Shown here in pieces: positions 9,801 to 18,253 of a stretch of DNA of 64,000 bases. This DNA is from Virgibacillus_N oceani_A. GTDB lineage: Bacteria; Bacillota; Bacilli; Bacillales; Amphibacillaceae. The stretch's first letter is position 1, and each line of letters starts with the position of its first letter. The stretch lies in the NCBI GenBank assembly GCA_041521345.1, contig JBGOHB010000020.1. One strand, given 5' to 3'. The notes beneath the pieces were generated by a model. That model saw nothing but the letters and a program-made list of their open reading frames with translations, was not told the DNA's origin and ran no database searches. A program made the translations under genes and the position numbers.

Positions 9801-10636
9801 CTTACAAGCGGTTCATCGGTCCATGAACCTTCAGTCAAAATACCAATACTATGTCTTAATCCTGTCATACCACGTATATTTCCGGGCCTCCCACTAGGGG
9901 GATAGTAATCATAGGTAAAGCCCCCCTTTTCCAGGTCAGGAAACATATAATTATCAATTAAGTCAAAATTTAATGCCTGCAAATCTGAATCGACATTAAG
10001 GTTTAAATTTCCTAACACAGAAATATTCGGACCTGATATTCTTTCATGAGCATCCATTACAATATCGGGTTTAAATTCATTCTGGATTTCTGCAATTACC
10101 CGGTGTTCCGGTGTCATAAAGAAAATGGAATCTCCATTTGGATCAATGTCATCCTGAACTCTTCTAATATTAGCTTCCCTTCCATCAGGATTTGCTGTTG
10201 GAAGAAACAGTATAGTAGATTTCTCCAGTAACTCTATCATTTCCGGATCTTCAGAATAGGCTAAATTTCTCATTGTTTGTAAAGCCATTTCACGGCCGGA
10301 TGGTTCATTTCCATGAATAGTTCCCATAATAAAAATGTTTCTTCCTTCTGCGACCTCTTCATTTGTGCCGGGACTTGGGTAGCCTACTTTCACTAAATGC
10401 ATCGGTAGACCCTCTGCGGAATGTCCGTAAACTTCATATTCCATACGGTCGGACTTTTGAGATAATTCTTCCAGAAAATCCAATTCCTCCTGATGGGTTG
10501 TCCAACTTCCATCGTTACGTATCTCTAATCCCGTTTCGGGTGGTTCTTCATCTTGAGCGTATACTTGTCCGTTTAATGGTGATAAAAAAAAGAAAAAGAT
10601 TGCTGCTAATAATCCAAGATTTATCTTCTTTATCAT
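6827..10636 (-). CDS. Secreted M14 zinc carboxypeptidase with repeated beta-sandwich, FIVAR-like and FIMAH-like domains
   Basis: This 1269-residue exported protein has a signal peptide (cleavage likely near VYA-QDEEP, residue 27) and an M14 peptidase domain at about residues 45-320. Zinc ligands are H108 and E111 in GTIHGNEPSG and H197 in MDAHE; the catalytic glutamate is E269 in ILTEGSW. Three copies of a roughly 190-residue module follow (D-F-x-E-Y start, LEH, KVWPY, NVGVGH motifs), at about 8720-9350, 7930-8515 and 7110-7690. FIVAR-like helical spacers (NVTQAEIDEAV, DITQAEVFEQI) separate them. The C-terminus (FETG..HLTAV..HMQSFLLLLDHH) resembles the FIMAH domain. The start at 10636 follows AGGAGGAG. 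The substrate is unknown; extracellular peptides or wall peptides fit the adjacent dpp operon. Confidence 0.88.
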   Translation of the reverse strand: MIKKINLGLLAAIFFFFLSPLNGQVYAQDEEPPETGLEIRNDGSWTTHQEELDFLEELSQKSDRMEYEVYGHSAEGLPMHLVKVGYPSPGTNEEVAEGRNIFIMGTIHGNEPSGREMALQTMRNLAYSEDPEMIELLEKSTILFLPTANPDGREANIRRVQDDIDPNGDSIFFMTPEHRVIAEIQNEFKPDIVMDAHERISGPNISVLGNLNLNVDSDLQALNFDLIDNYMFPDLEKGGFTYDYYPPSGRPGNIRGMTGLRHSIGILTEGSWTDEPLVRVDGQMQSVESILRFYSERFDDVGEVVRKSRENKQRIGREQSEPFYLDGMVGLDGEEDEFPEDESDILDPPACGYLINERQKERISTQIDLFSLEVEEVNNGFFITMDQPMMTVVPFILDENSIYKRANGLAVQDCSELESLDPPALPVPEQFNTDFTEYDAGDIPHDWTEYWGDSDWVVQDEPKRLEHVVNEGEGKRLLNWDKVGEVHGDVEVASMVRSDSMGELFQIHLHGYGDEDNEYGYFLDVSNNHNENRVSINRLYNGRTTELNSEILPFDVEVDTWYQVVLQREGNTLKGKVWPYDEEEPGDWQIEVEEDRYVILGNVGVGHDTAGVINDWKYFSVGTYGERAERAPNDLIDGLDKSVLERRINEINDQNLDESIYSPESWAVLQDALAEAERVLEEKNVTQAEIDEAVRNLYAAYTSLAAHYQTDFSEYDIGQMPFDWSTLWRESGWTIKDNPRRLEHSVTEGSGRRVLTWDKPGDITGDVEVSALVKKGDYDPGVLFQLHLQAYGDAGSDSSYYLDVTNSGNIRINRNRNGGFSVLGSESLSFSPEFEMWYQAVFKREGTMLKAKVWPYGTEEPEEWQIEVEDDSHFRGKVGVGHVTTEVTNDWAFFGVGTNDQEAPRAPEDLVVDTAPLELKIEEMESLDEALFTQDSWSNLLHAMDEAKDLLNESDITQAEVFEQIQNLDEAYAELQSVNNQFATDFIEYETGIAPFDWSTLWRESDWTVKAHPSRLEHFVTDGGLRRVLTWDQPGEIYGDVEVSTLVKKSENDIGVLFQLHMLGSGDAGSESSYYLDITNSGNIRINRNRNGGFTVLGSESLPFSTAIDTWYQAAFKREGTMLKAKVWPYGEEEPEGWQIEVEDDSFVKGKVGVGHVSSGAINEWAFYGVGIGDMEAPRAPAPSASELIEFVEHFGETGEFEDDEMTRLFTTHLTAVSRYEDQDETDKVVRHMQSFLLLLDHHIESSLITEEAYESLYDYSELVINHWE

Positions 10637-11007
10637 TATTGTTAACTCCTCCTAAGATCCTAAGCACTCATAAAACAAATTACTACTATATAGCCACATA
10701 GGTAATCGACTGTTAAAAAAACACATCTTAAATATAACCACCTTCAATTAAGTCATATATATCCCCCCCATTTTCAAAGTTTTGAATTCACAGGTATTAT
10801 CGTAAACTAGTATAGCAGATTGTATTTTCAAATTGTTTAAAATTCTTAAAATTAGTATATTTATGCTATTACTAGTTTTTATATTAAGGTATATTGATCT
10901 AGATGATATATTTAAAATGAATCTAATGTATTATGCTATTTGTCATATATAAGAATATTGGTACGTAGTAACACACAAGGTTTTATTTACAGGTATAGAT
11001 CTATTGA

Positions 11008-11112
11008 ATGGAAGTGTTCACTATTGAATTGCTGATTGTCTTAATCCTATTATGTGCTGTGCCCGTTAATATTGGCTATTTTAATTACATATTTTCTAGT
11101 TTAAAGATTTAA
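11008..11112 (+). CDS. Possible small hydrophobic peptide
   Basis: A 34-codon frame starts at ATG 11008 (MEVFTIELLIVLILLCAVPV, then a short polar tail ending SSLKI). One membrane helix is predicted by eye. The ribosome site is weak (ACAGGT about 13 bases upstream). I do not recognise it. It may be a small membrane peptide, the remnant of a membrane-protein gene, or chance. Confidence 0.2.
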   Translation: MEVFTIELLIVLILLCAVPVNIGYFNYIFSSLKI

Positions 11113-11283
11113 TGGAAACCCTTATTGCACGTCTTAAAATTAGTTTCATTTATACAATTCAATTAAATAATCCTTGCTTTGCGAAGGCTCATCAAATATA
11201 GTAAATATATAAAATAATAAATAGGCTCTATGAGTTGTAAGTATCTTCAAGAAACTAAATTTTTCATAATGTTAACTTTTCAG

Positions 11284-11297
11284 TGTAAGCGTTATCA
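11284..11297. promoter_or_regulatory. cre box (CcpA operator)
   Basis: TGTAAGCGTTATCA matches the B. subtilis-type cre consensus TGWAANCGNTNWCA at every defined position. It lies 210 bases upstream of the orphan binding-protein gene and predicts carbon catabolite control by CcpA. The distance suggests that a promoter lies near or shortly downstream of it. Confidence 0.65.
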
Positions 11298-11507
11298 ACA
11301 TTAGAAACTACAAATATTGATAATTCCACGCTTTACCATTACTCAATACGTTGTTGCGGGTTTGAGAGGAGGCGAGTATACGTCCTGCACATCAATGAGC
11401 ATCAAATAGTAGAAAAACACAGGCTTGCTCTCACGGTTTCAGCATATTTTACAAACTTCACGACATTAATTATCAAATTAAAAAGTTTAATAAAGGAGGA
11501 AATATCA

Positions 11508-13094
11508 TTGAAGCATAAAAACGAACGTCTATGGACAGTTATAATTATGATTATTTCAATTTTCATTATATCTGGATGTACTTCAAATTCAGAACCAACA
11601 GAAGGGGAAGCTGAAGCTGGTGAAGACAGTGTAAGTGGGGAATTAAGGGTTGCCCATAACGCCCAACCTCCAACACTTGACCCGCATATGACGACAGCAG
11701 GGGTAACGAGTGATATGAGCAGAATAGCCTTTGAAACACTAGTAACAGTGGACATGGATTATCAGCCAATTCCTATGCTTGCGGAATCCGTAGAAGAAAG
11801 TGATGAAAATGATGCATTTACTTTTCATCTAAGAGAAGGTGTGACCTTTCACAATGGAAAAGAAATGACGGCTGAGGATGTCGTTGCATCGATGAACCGG
11901 TGGCTGGAAAACTCCGCTGTAGCTAATGAAGCTTTTGGTGATGCGGAATTTGAAGAAATTGATGAATATAAGGTTGTTTTAGAACTTGAGGGATCATCCT
12001 CCATTGCATTAGATGTATTGGCCTCAAAAGAACAATTTGCAGCCATTATGCCGAAAGAAGTTATTGATGAAGCAGATCCAGAAGGAGTTAATGAACTTAT
12101 TGGAACTGGACCTTATGAATTTGCTGAATGGGCACAGGATCAATATGTTCATTTCACAAAATTTGATGATTACCAGCCTCTTGATGAACCTGCCGATGGA
12201 TTAGGCGGAAAAAAAGAAGCACTGGTCAAGGATATTTATTTCGATATTGTGACAGACGCATCCACACGGGTAGCAGGTATCCAAACAGGGGAATATGATA
12301 TTGCTTTTGCCATTGCTTTTGAGAATTATGAACAATTGGCTGAAAACCCCGATATAAACCTTGAACCAGTTTATACATCCAATATGGATTTAATTTATAA
12401 CAAAGGTGGTGGCCTAATGGAAGATGTTACAATGAGAAAAGCTGTAAATGCAGCCATTGACATTGATGATATCTTACAAGCATCCTTTTCCGATGAAGCG
12501 CTATTTTTAGCGGACTCCGGTTATATGAGTAATGATATTAGACATTGGGCAAGCGATGCCGGAAGTGAAATGTATAATGAGAACGATCCAGAAAAGGCTC
12601 AACAATTATTTGATGAAGCAGGTTACGATGGAGAAGAAATAGTTATCATGACAACTCGAGACTATGAGCATTATTATAATGCATCTGTGGTGATTAGCGA
12701 GCAGCTCGAGCAGATTGGTATAAATACGAGTTTAGAAGTATACGACTGGCCAACCATTGTTGATCGGCGTGAAGACCCTGAAGCATGGGATTTGTTCGTT
12801 AATGCTTTTCCATTCAAATCCGATCCTACTCAGCTATTGCAAATCAACTCGGATTTCGCAGGGGGAGTGGAGGATCCTACAGTAGTAGAATTACTCCATG
12901 CTATACGTACGTCTCCATCTCAGGAGGATGCACAAGAATACTGGAATGAATTACAGGAATATGCATGGACAGAGTTCCTGCCAATTACAAAATTAGGTAC
13001 ATTTGCTAGTATTTACGCTATCTCAGATGATGTGGAAGGATTTACTGTGGGACAAATGGGGCCTATGCTTTGGAATACAAGTGTGGTGGAGTAG
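11508..13094 (+). CDS. Orphan dipeptide/oligopeptide-binding lipoprotein (DppE paralogue)
   Basis: This is a 528-residue family-5 solute-binding lipoprotein with lipobox IISGC (Cys24) and an acidic linker. The mature start LRVAHNAQPPTLDPHMTT and motif FHLREGVTFHNGKEMTAEDV match the dpp operon binding protein closely along the whole length. The start is TTG at 11508, seven bases after AAAGGAGG. No permease or ATPase gene accompanies it, so it probably feeds the DppBCDF transporter with a different ligand range. A cre box upstream suggests induction when preferred sugars are exhausted. A 21-bp hairpin follows the gene. Confidence 0.9.
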   Translation: MKHKNERLWTVIIMIISIFIISGCTSNSEPTEGEAEAGEDSVSGELRVAHNAQPPTLDPHMTTAGVTSDMSRIAFETLVTVDMDYQPIPMLAESVEESDENDAFTFHLREGVTFHNGKEMTAEDVVASMNRWLENSAVANEAFGDAEFEEIDEYKVVLELEGSSSIALDVLASKEQFAAIMPKEVIDEADPEGVNELIGTGPYEFAEWAQDQYVHFTKFDDYQPLDEPADGLGGKKEALVKDIYFDIVTDASTRVAGIQTGEYDIAFAIAFENYEQLAENPDINLEPVYTSNMDLIYNKGGGLMEDVTMRKAVNAAIDIDDILQASFSDEALFLADSGYMSNDIRHWASDAGSEMYNENDPEKAQQLFDEAGYDGEEIVIMTTRDYEHYYNASVVISEQLEQIGINTSLEVYDWPTIVDRREDPEAWDLFVNAFPFKSDPTQLLQINSDFAGGVEDPTVVELLHAIRTSPSQEDAQEYWNELQEYAWTEFLPITKLGTFASIYAISDDVEGFTVGQMGPMLWNTSVVE

Positions 13095-13157
13095 AGGTTA
13101 AGATTTTGCAAGCAGGGAAATGATACTTTGTAAAATAAAAATATTGATGTGCAACAG

Positions 13158-13205
13158 CCTACTAAGAGAGGAGTAGCCTTTTTCGGCTACTCCTCTCTTA
13201 GTAGG
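13158..13205 (+). terminator. 21-bp perfect stem-loop after the orphan binding-protein gene
   Basis: The arm at 13158-13178 begins CCTACTAAGAGAGG and is perfectly complementary to 13185-13205; the loop is six bases (TTTTTC). It starts 63 bases after the stop codon. No T-run follows, but the length makes it a strong structural element. The gap 13095-13436 holds otherwise only the possible small broken gene at 13264-13371. Confidence 0.6.
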
Positions 13206-13263
13206 TCCGACCCATGCTCAATAACGCTCCTTTTTCCATAGCAGCTGCGTAGGAGGTGCCTGA

Positions 13264-13371
13264 TCAACGGTTCAAACCAATGCGATAATAAACCTCCTCA
13301 AGTTCAACCATAGTGCCGTCCTGCTCATAAGGGATACTTTTATACAGGCAACTGTTTGGGACGATTTACAT
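13264..13371 (-). pseudogene. Possible decayed small gene
   Basis: On the minus strand a strong site GTAGGAGGCAATC precedes an ATG (13369-13371), but the second codon is TAA. The same frame then reads 34 codons including IPYEQDGTMVELEEVYYRIG before a TGA. The protein-like composition and good ribosome site suggest a small gene with an early nonsense mutation. I do not recognise the family. Confidence 0.25.
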
Positions 13372-13436
13372 GATTGCCTCCTACTCTGAATTATACCGCT
13401 GACAAACATCTACTCTCTTCAGAAAAACAATTATTT

Positions 13437-14525
13437 TTATTTTATCCGATCGATTTTCCTAAGACCTATCATTCTATGAAATGCATCGATTAGCGGGCGG
13501 CGATTATAAAATGTGACGCCGGCCAGTTCAGCGATCAACTGAATCCCGAGGACAATGATCACCATTGTCACGAGTGAGGACAACAAGGTAGCACTGTTAA
13601 AGATAATTGCCATGAAGCCAAAGAATATGCTGAAGCCGTAAATAATTAATACGGACTGTCTGTGCGTGTAACCCATTTTCATTAATTGATAATGAATATG
13701 CTTTTTATCCGGGGTGGCAATCCCCTGATTGTTCATCGACCTGCGGATAATTGCCAGGATCGTATCAAAAACCGGAATGGCGATCACAATAATTGGCACG
13801 ATGAAGCTGAAGAAGGCCACATTTTTAAACAACCCAAGCATCGCAACGATCGAGATGGAATAGCCCAGGAATAAAGCACCCGTGTCGCCCATAAATATGT
13901 TGGCAGGATAAAAATTGTGAAATAAGAATCCGATAATGCTTCCGACTAAAATTACCGTCAGATAGACGACGACGATTCGATAATCAATCACTGCCATCAC
14001 AAGAATACTGGATAATGCGATTGCTGACACGCCCGCGGCAAGCCCGTCCAATCCATCGATTAAATTAATCGCATTGGATGCGGCAAGAATCCAGAAAATC
14101 GTTAATGCAATACCAACAAAATCGTTGAAGAATACGGTACCCATAAATGGGATCGTCAGTTTTTCAATAATCAGGCCGGATGAAACTACCGTAACTGCTG
14201 CTGCTGTCTGTCCGATCAGTTTATAAGAGGCTCTTAATTCAAATATATCATCAAGCATGCCGGTAATGAGCATGATAAATGCCCCGATAATGATCGCATT
14301 CATTTCCGGTGCAGCCGGCTGAAGATAAATAAAGCCCGCGGCCGCTCCGATAAAAATAGCAAGGCCGCCCATGCTTGGTTTTATTCCATTGTGATTTTTT
14401 CGTCTATGATCCGGTTTATCTACTGCTTTTAATTTAATCGCCAGCTTGCTGATTAATGGCGTAATGAGTAATGCTGTTGCAGCGGATATAAGAAAGGCAA
14501 TGACTAATTCCGTTATATTCCACAT
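13437..14525 (-). CDS. tagO: Undecaprenyl-phosphate N-acetylglucosaminyl-1-phosphate transferase (TagO/WecA family)
   Basis: This polytopic membrane enzyme transfers GlcNAc-1-P from UDP-GlcNAc to undecaprenyl phosphate, the first step of wall teichoic and teichuronic acid linkage-unit synthesis. About 11 hydrophobic helices are visible in 362 residues. Diagnostic cytoplasmic motifs are DKPDHRRKNHNG near the N-terminus, LDDIFEL, NLIDGLDGLAAG, NIFMGDTGALFLG and the HIHYQL loop. A longer frame begins at 14564, but AGCAGGTG precedes the ATG at 14525 (MWNITEL), a normal TagO N-terminus. It stands alone, far from the TagGH exporter genes at 50-52.5 kb for which it could supply the lipid primer. Confidence 0.92.
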   Translation of the reverse strand: MWNITELVIAFLISAATALLITPLISKLAIKLKAVDKPDHRRKNHNGIKPSMGGLAIFIGAAAGFIYLQPAAPEMNAIIIGAFIMLITGMLDDIFELRASYKLIGQTAAAVTVVSSGLIIEKLTIPFMGTVFFNDFVGIALTIFWILAASNAINLIDGLDGLAAGVSAIALSSILVMAVIDYRIVVVYLTVILVGSIIGFLFHNFYPANIFMGDTGALFLGYSISIVAMLGLFKNVAFFSFIVPIIVIAIPVFDTILAIIRRSMNNQGIATPDKKHIHYQLMKMGYTHRQSVLIIYGFSIFFGFMAIIFNSATLLSSLVTMVIIVLGIQLIAELAGVTFYNRRPLIDAFHRMIGLRKIDRIK

Positions 14526-14850
14526 GGTCACACCTGCTTTTAGTTTAATCGTTAATGTTCTCATCTATTTTACCATATCTCGCGGAAAATAATAGAGGGA
14601 TTGTTTAATGAATTGGCAGATTGTTATATTTCAAGAATTAACTTATAAACTATTTCCCTTACTGGAGCGGTTGTAATCATATTAGAAGTAGAATAATATA
14701 ATTCTATCAGTCTTCCAAGTCCAGAAGAAGAAAGAAGTGAGACCCACAGCAGTTCACCCTGTTTTTCTAGGCTGTTTTCGTGTAGATTGTTGCTTTCTTA
14801 ACCACACTGTTAAAGGGTTGATATAATGGGGTTTAAGGAGGTGTTCAAGT
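14526..14850. other. Intergenic region upstream of a transposase remnant
   Basis: These 325 bases contain the upstream region of tagO (minus) and the left flank of the decayed insertion sequence. A TATAAT-like element at about 14820 and AAGGAGGTG just before 14851 would have expressed the transposase. I could not define a terminal inverted repeat. Confidence 0.4.
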
Positions 14851-15675
14851 ATGTGGAGAGATGTGTATGAAGAGTTCAGCGAACGAACCAAATCAGAGCA
14901 AATGGCGTTATTTAATGCTATGAAACAGGAATTATTTCCAGACTAGCCAAATAAGATTAATAAACTACTCAAAAGCATTCGTGAAGCCCGATCTGCTTCT
15001 GGTTTAGGGTGCGTTATTGTGGAAGTACATCTGTAAAAAGAAACGGTAAATACCGTTCAAGACAACAACTATCTGTGTAATGATTACGGAAAGTCCTTCA
15101 ACGATATATACACCATTTTCAGGCTCTTTCTCCCCTGAGAAGTGGAGAAAATACATTGAACTAATGGTCGAAGGTTATACCCTACCAAAAATTGCTGAAC
15201 GCTTAAAAATTCATATATCAACTGCATTCTATTGGAGACATAAAATCTTGAACGCATTAGGAAGTCTTGGTTTTAATCAACTGCAAGGTATCGTTGAAAG
15301 TGACGAGACCTTCTTTCGAGAGTCTATGAAGGGTCTTGAAATCCCATAGAACAGCCAAGAAACGTGGAGAAAGGGAAAGAAAAGAGGGATTTCTAATCTT
15401 AAAACAGCAGTTGTCGTGGCACAAGACCGAAATGGTAATATAATTGCTCGGGAAGCAGGAACAAGTCGTGTAAAGGCAGAAGAAATTGATACTGTGATAG
15501 GTGAATATATCACTCGTCTGCTTTGTTATGTACAGATACAGCAACTAACTACAAGAAATTCGCCAAACTAAAAGGATTACAACACGAAACAGTTAATGAA
15601 CGAGTCAAACAAATGCTTGTTTCATCCTGTCGAAAATCAATTCACACCACAGTTGCAATGTTGAGATGTGCTTAA
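14851..15675 (+). pseudogene. Decayed IS1595-family (ISXO2-like) transposase
   Basis: Fragments in several frames read in order as one transposase. They are MWRDVYEEFSERTKSEQ at 14851, a degraded zinc-ribbon region (NGKYRSRQQ, with stops) near 15040, the best-preserved part IAERLKIHISTAFYWRHKIL and GIVESDETFF at 15080-15349, then NLKTAVVVAQDRNGNIIARE and KAEEIDTVIGEY in a shifted frame to about 15675. The Asp of VESDETFF is the first catalytic residue of the ISXO2-type DDE domain. Multiple stops and frameshifts mean it is dead. It lies between tagO and the SAP-domain gene and marks an old insertion. Confidence 0.75.
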
Positions 15676-16245
15676 CTAATTATTAGACGTATATTTATTG
15701 CTTCCAGGGAGTTTTTTGATGTTGTTCCAGGCTTCAATCGCCTCCTCACGACTTTTCCCTTGATTATTGGAGTCGGCAAAAAAATCACGAATAAATTGAT
15801 TGTATTCAAATTGAGGAGCGATTTTTTTCTTGTACGAAGGGTCTTTCTTTCGTTCTTCTTCTTCATACCAAGCATCTTTAACATCTCGATACGTTTTTCC
15901 AATGTTGTTTTTAAAATAGTTTTGGATATAGGTAGAAAAATGAAAATCAGGGATAACTGTCTTGAAAAAGGCTCTTACATTTTGACTACAACGATGGTTT
16001 TCTGAAATGACTGTATCAAGACTTAAATCGACCTGTGGCTCCGACTTACTATTCACCTTTGATTTTCTAATTGGCTTTTTTATCTCTCCTGTTTGAAGAA
16101 TTGTTTGAATTCTATCGGAAATCTCTATTTTTGAACCAGAAGCACTTATTCCACTTTCCCTGCAAAAAGATTGTAATTCTTCTTTCAACCAATAGAAATC
16201 TTTAAAACTATCTACACTAATATCTTTTGTTAGATTTGGTCTCAT
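15676..16245 (-). CDS. SAP domain / DUF6434-like protein
   Basis: This 189-residue soluble protein has two parts. Residues about 18-52 (LKEELQSFCRESGISASGSK...IQTIL) fit a SAP helix-extension-helix, usually a nucleic-acid-binding motif. Residues about 85-135 (CSQNVRAFFKTVIPDFHFS...YFKNNIGKTYRDVKDAWYEE) resemble DUF6434, followed by a second copy-like segment (YNQFIRDFFAD...KSREEAIEAWNNIK). GGAGGTG precedes the ATG at 16245. No catalytic motif is visible. It is a single gene between the IS remnant and the phn operon, and its function is unknown. Confidence 0.7.
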   Translation of the reverse strand: MRPNLTKDISVDSFKDFYWLKEELQSFCRESGISASGSKIEISDRIQTILQTGEIKKPIRKSKVNSKSEPQVDLSLDTVISENHRCSQNVRAFFKTVIPDFHFSTYIQNYFKNNIGKTYRDVKDAWYEEEERKKDPSYKKKIAPQFEYNQFIRDFFADSNNQGKSREEAIEAWNNIKKLPGSNKYTSNN

Positions 16246-16586
16246 TTTCTACACCTCCATATTTACTTATTTCTATTACAGAACAATTGTTCCTGTTGAT
16301 CAAAAGTAATCATAATCAAAAACAACAAAGTTTACGAAAACAGCCTTTTTCTAATATTGCATCGCCTTTGCAGCACTGTTCTTACAATTAATCCGGCACA
16401 TTTTTCACGCACAAGCAGATTCGCTTGAAGCAACTATCCTTCTCGAAACATTATCATTACTATTTTTCTTGTAATAACACATTTGGGAAGTATAGGTATA
16501 ATGGAATACGGAGATCGTTTAATAAATATTAATGAGATAAGAAAGCATGCAGCGGAAGGGGGTACAAACCGCTGCATGCTCTCTAT
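16246..16586. other. Intergenic region with terminator of the phn operon
   Basis: These 341 bases lie upstream of the SAP-protein gene and downstream of phnE. The only structure I can support is the hairpin at 16544-16580; the rest shows no gene. Confidence 0.4.
16544..16580 (-). terminator. Terminator hairpin after phnE
   Basis: AGCATGCAGCGG (16544-16555) pairs perfectly with 16569-16580 over 12 bp with a 13-base loop, just past the phnE stop. The minus-strand continuation TTCTTATCTC is pyrimidine-rich but not a clean T-run. Confidence 0.6.
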
Positions 16587-17456
16587 TTATATAAATTTTG
16601 CTCGAATCGTGGAGGATACTTTCTCCACGGCCAGCACGAGTAAAAGGATTAGCAAAATAATCATTAATGCTTCATCAAAATTTCTTAATGACATGGATGT
16701 ACTAAGTTCTACGCCAATGCCTCCCGCTCCGACAAGACCGAGTATTGTAGCTGAACGGATCGATTTTTCTACAGCGTAAAGACTTGTACCAACCATGGAA
16801 GGGATTGCCGGCGGCAGTATAGCACCGGAGATCACCCCAAAATGAGTGGCGCCGGTAGCTTCAAGCGCTTCTTTTGGTCCTCTATCCAATTCCTCAATCC
16901 GCTCTGAAAAGAATCTGGCACAAAATCCAATCGTGTCCACGGCGATGGTTAAAATCCCTGCCAATGGACCCAATCCTACCGATATGACAAACAATAAAGC
17001 CCAAATCAAATCGGGAATCGTTCGCATAGCGGACACCATCGTTTTGATGACGAGACGAACGGAACGAAATGGGGTCGTATTGGCAGAACTCAAAATCGCC
17101 ACAGGTACGGAAAGGGCTACACCTATGACCGTTCCCACCAGTGCCATTTCAAACGTTTCAATAATTGCTTCCATTATAGGACCGATCCTATCCGGATTTG
17201 GCGGAAAGGCACTTATAACGAAATTCCCAATGTTGCCAGCACCCTGAATGAGTCTGGAAATTGTAATTTCTGCGTTATGTACTCCACTTATTAAAAATGC
17301 AAATACGACTACCAGAAGCATCCAGGTACCAATCGAAGGACGTTTCCACCTGGCAGGCATATGACTGTTTTCCGAATACCGGGATGTCGATTCATCCCTT
17401 TTTTCCTGTTCTGAATCATGTTTTTTATTGGAAGGTTGAATACTCAATCCCTCCAA
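16587..17456 (-). CDS. phnE: Phosphonate ABC transporter permease PhnE
   Basis: This membrane permease imports phosphonates. Its N-terminal 45 residues are hydrophilic, then helices begin at WMLLVVVFAFLISG. Family features are FEMALVGTVIGVALSVPVAI, AMRTIPDLIWALLFV and the EAA loop EALEATGATHFGVISGAILPPAIPS. The frame overlaps the end of phnC by 32 bp. The start is uncertain: the first candidate is TTG at 17456 with a weak AAGAAAG site, and a GGAGGG site lies too close to the next TTG. MPARWKRPS at codon 33 is another possibility. Confidence 0.9.
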   Translation of the reverse strand: MEGLSIQPSNKKHDSEQEKRDESTSRYSENSHMPARWKRPSIGTWMLLVVVFAFLISGVHNAEITISRLIQGAGNIGNFVISAFPPNPDRIGPIMEAIIETFEMALVGTVIGVALSVPVAILSSANTTPFRSVRLVIKTMVSAMRTIPDLIWALLFVISVGLGPLAGILTIAVDTIGFCARFFSERIEELDRGPKEALEATGATHFGVISGAILPPAIPSMVGTSLYAVEKSIRSATILGLVGAGGIGVELSTSMSLRNFDEALMIILLILLLVLAVEKVSSTIRAKFI

Positions 17457-18240
17457 TCTTTCTTACATTTACTTCTTCGTATTTCTTCTGAGTGGTTTCC
17501 AGATCATAGATGGAATTCAAAAATGTTTCATCTATCCCATCTTTATCAGCATCGATAATTTTATTTCCTTCTTTCAAAGCAATGATACGTTTACCATACT
17601 CTTTTGCTATTTCCAATTGGTGCAGCACAGCAATGACAGTCAGATTTTTTTCTTCCACAATACTCCATAACAGGTCCATGACTTCTTTCCCTGCTTTAGG
17701 ATCAAGACTTGCAATCGGCTCATCTGCCAAAATAACTTCCGGCTCCTGCATCAGCATTCGGGCAATAGCAATCCGCTGTTTTTGCCCACCAGACAACTGA
17801 TCCGCCCGTCTTTTTGCTACATGGACCAATCCGACTCTTTCAACGGCATCCATGGCTTTTTCACGCCATTCACTTGAAGCAAATGAGCTAAAAGTTTGAA
17901 ATGCAAATGTTGTTTTACCCATAGCCCCAAACAAAACATTTTGAAAAACACTGAGATTGTGGATGAGACCAAAATTCTGGAATACCATTCCTATATTTTT
18001 ACGTACATTCCGAAGTTCTTTTTTTGAGATAGGATGTAAAGGTCGATCAAAAATATTTACGCTTCCCTTAGTCGGCTTTTCAAAACCGGTGACACAACGG
18101 AATAACGTGGATTTTCCCGATCCATTGTGGCCAAGAATAATGACAGATTCACCCTTTTCAATGCGGAAGCTTATATCTTTCAAAGCTTCCGTACCGTTGG
18201 GATATACTTTATTTAAATGCTCCACCTGCAAAATCGACAT
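17425..18240 (-). CDS. phnC: Phosphonate ABC transporter ATP-binding protein PhnC
   Basis: This ATPase energises phosphonate uptake. It shows Walker A GHNGSGKST (about residues 37-45), Q-loop VFQNFGLIHNLSVFQNV, signature LSGGQKQRIAIARML and Walker B VILADEPIASLDPKAG, which are typical of PhnC. At 271 residues the length is slightly above the family average because of a C-terminal tail. AGAGGAGCG precedes the ATG at 18240. It lies 13 bp after phnD and overlaps phnE. Confidence 0.93.
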   Translation of the reverse strand: MSILQVEHLNKVYPNGTEALKDISFRIEKGESVIILGHNGSGKSTLFRCVTGFEKPTKGSVNIFDRPLHPISKKELRNVRKNIGMVFQNFGLIHNLSVFQNVLFGAMGKTTFAFQTFSSFASSEWREKAMDAVERVGLVHVAKRRADQLSGGQKQRIAIARMLMQEPEVILADEPIASLDPKAGKEVMDLLWSIVEEKNLTVIAVLHQLEIAKEYGKRIIALKEGNKIIDADKDGIDETFLNSIYDLETTQKKYEEVNVRKIGGIEYSTFQ

Positions 18241-18253
18241 GCGTAACGCTCCT

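Larger units (their letters stand above)
10637..11507. other. Long intergenic region between divergent genes
   Basis: These 871 bases separate the M14 peptidase gene from the orphan binding-protein gene. They are A+T-rich. I find a perfect cre box at 11284-11297, a weak TTGCGG-17-TATACG promoter candidate at 11354-11382, and a possible 34-codon hydrophobic frame at 11008-11112. Nothing else can be supported. Confidence 0.5.

Noticed and set aside
15080..15349. Intact small DNA-binding protein
   Set aside because: The 89-codon frame is the central piece of a frameshifted IS1595-type transposase, whose other parts can be read in adjacent frames.
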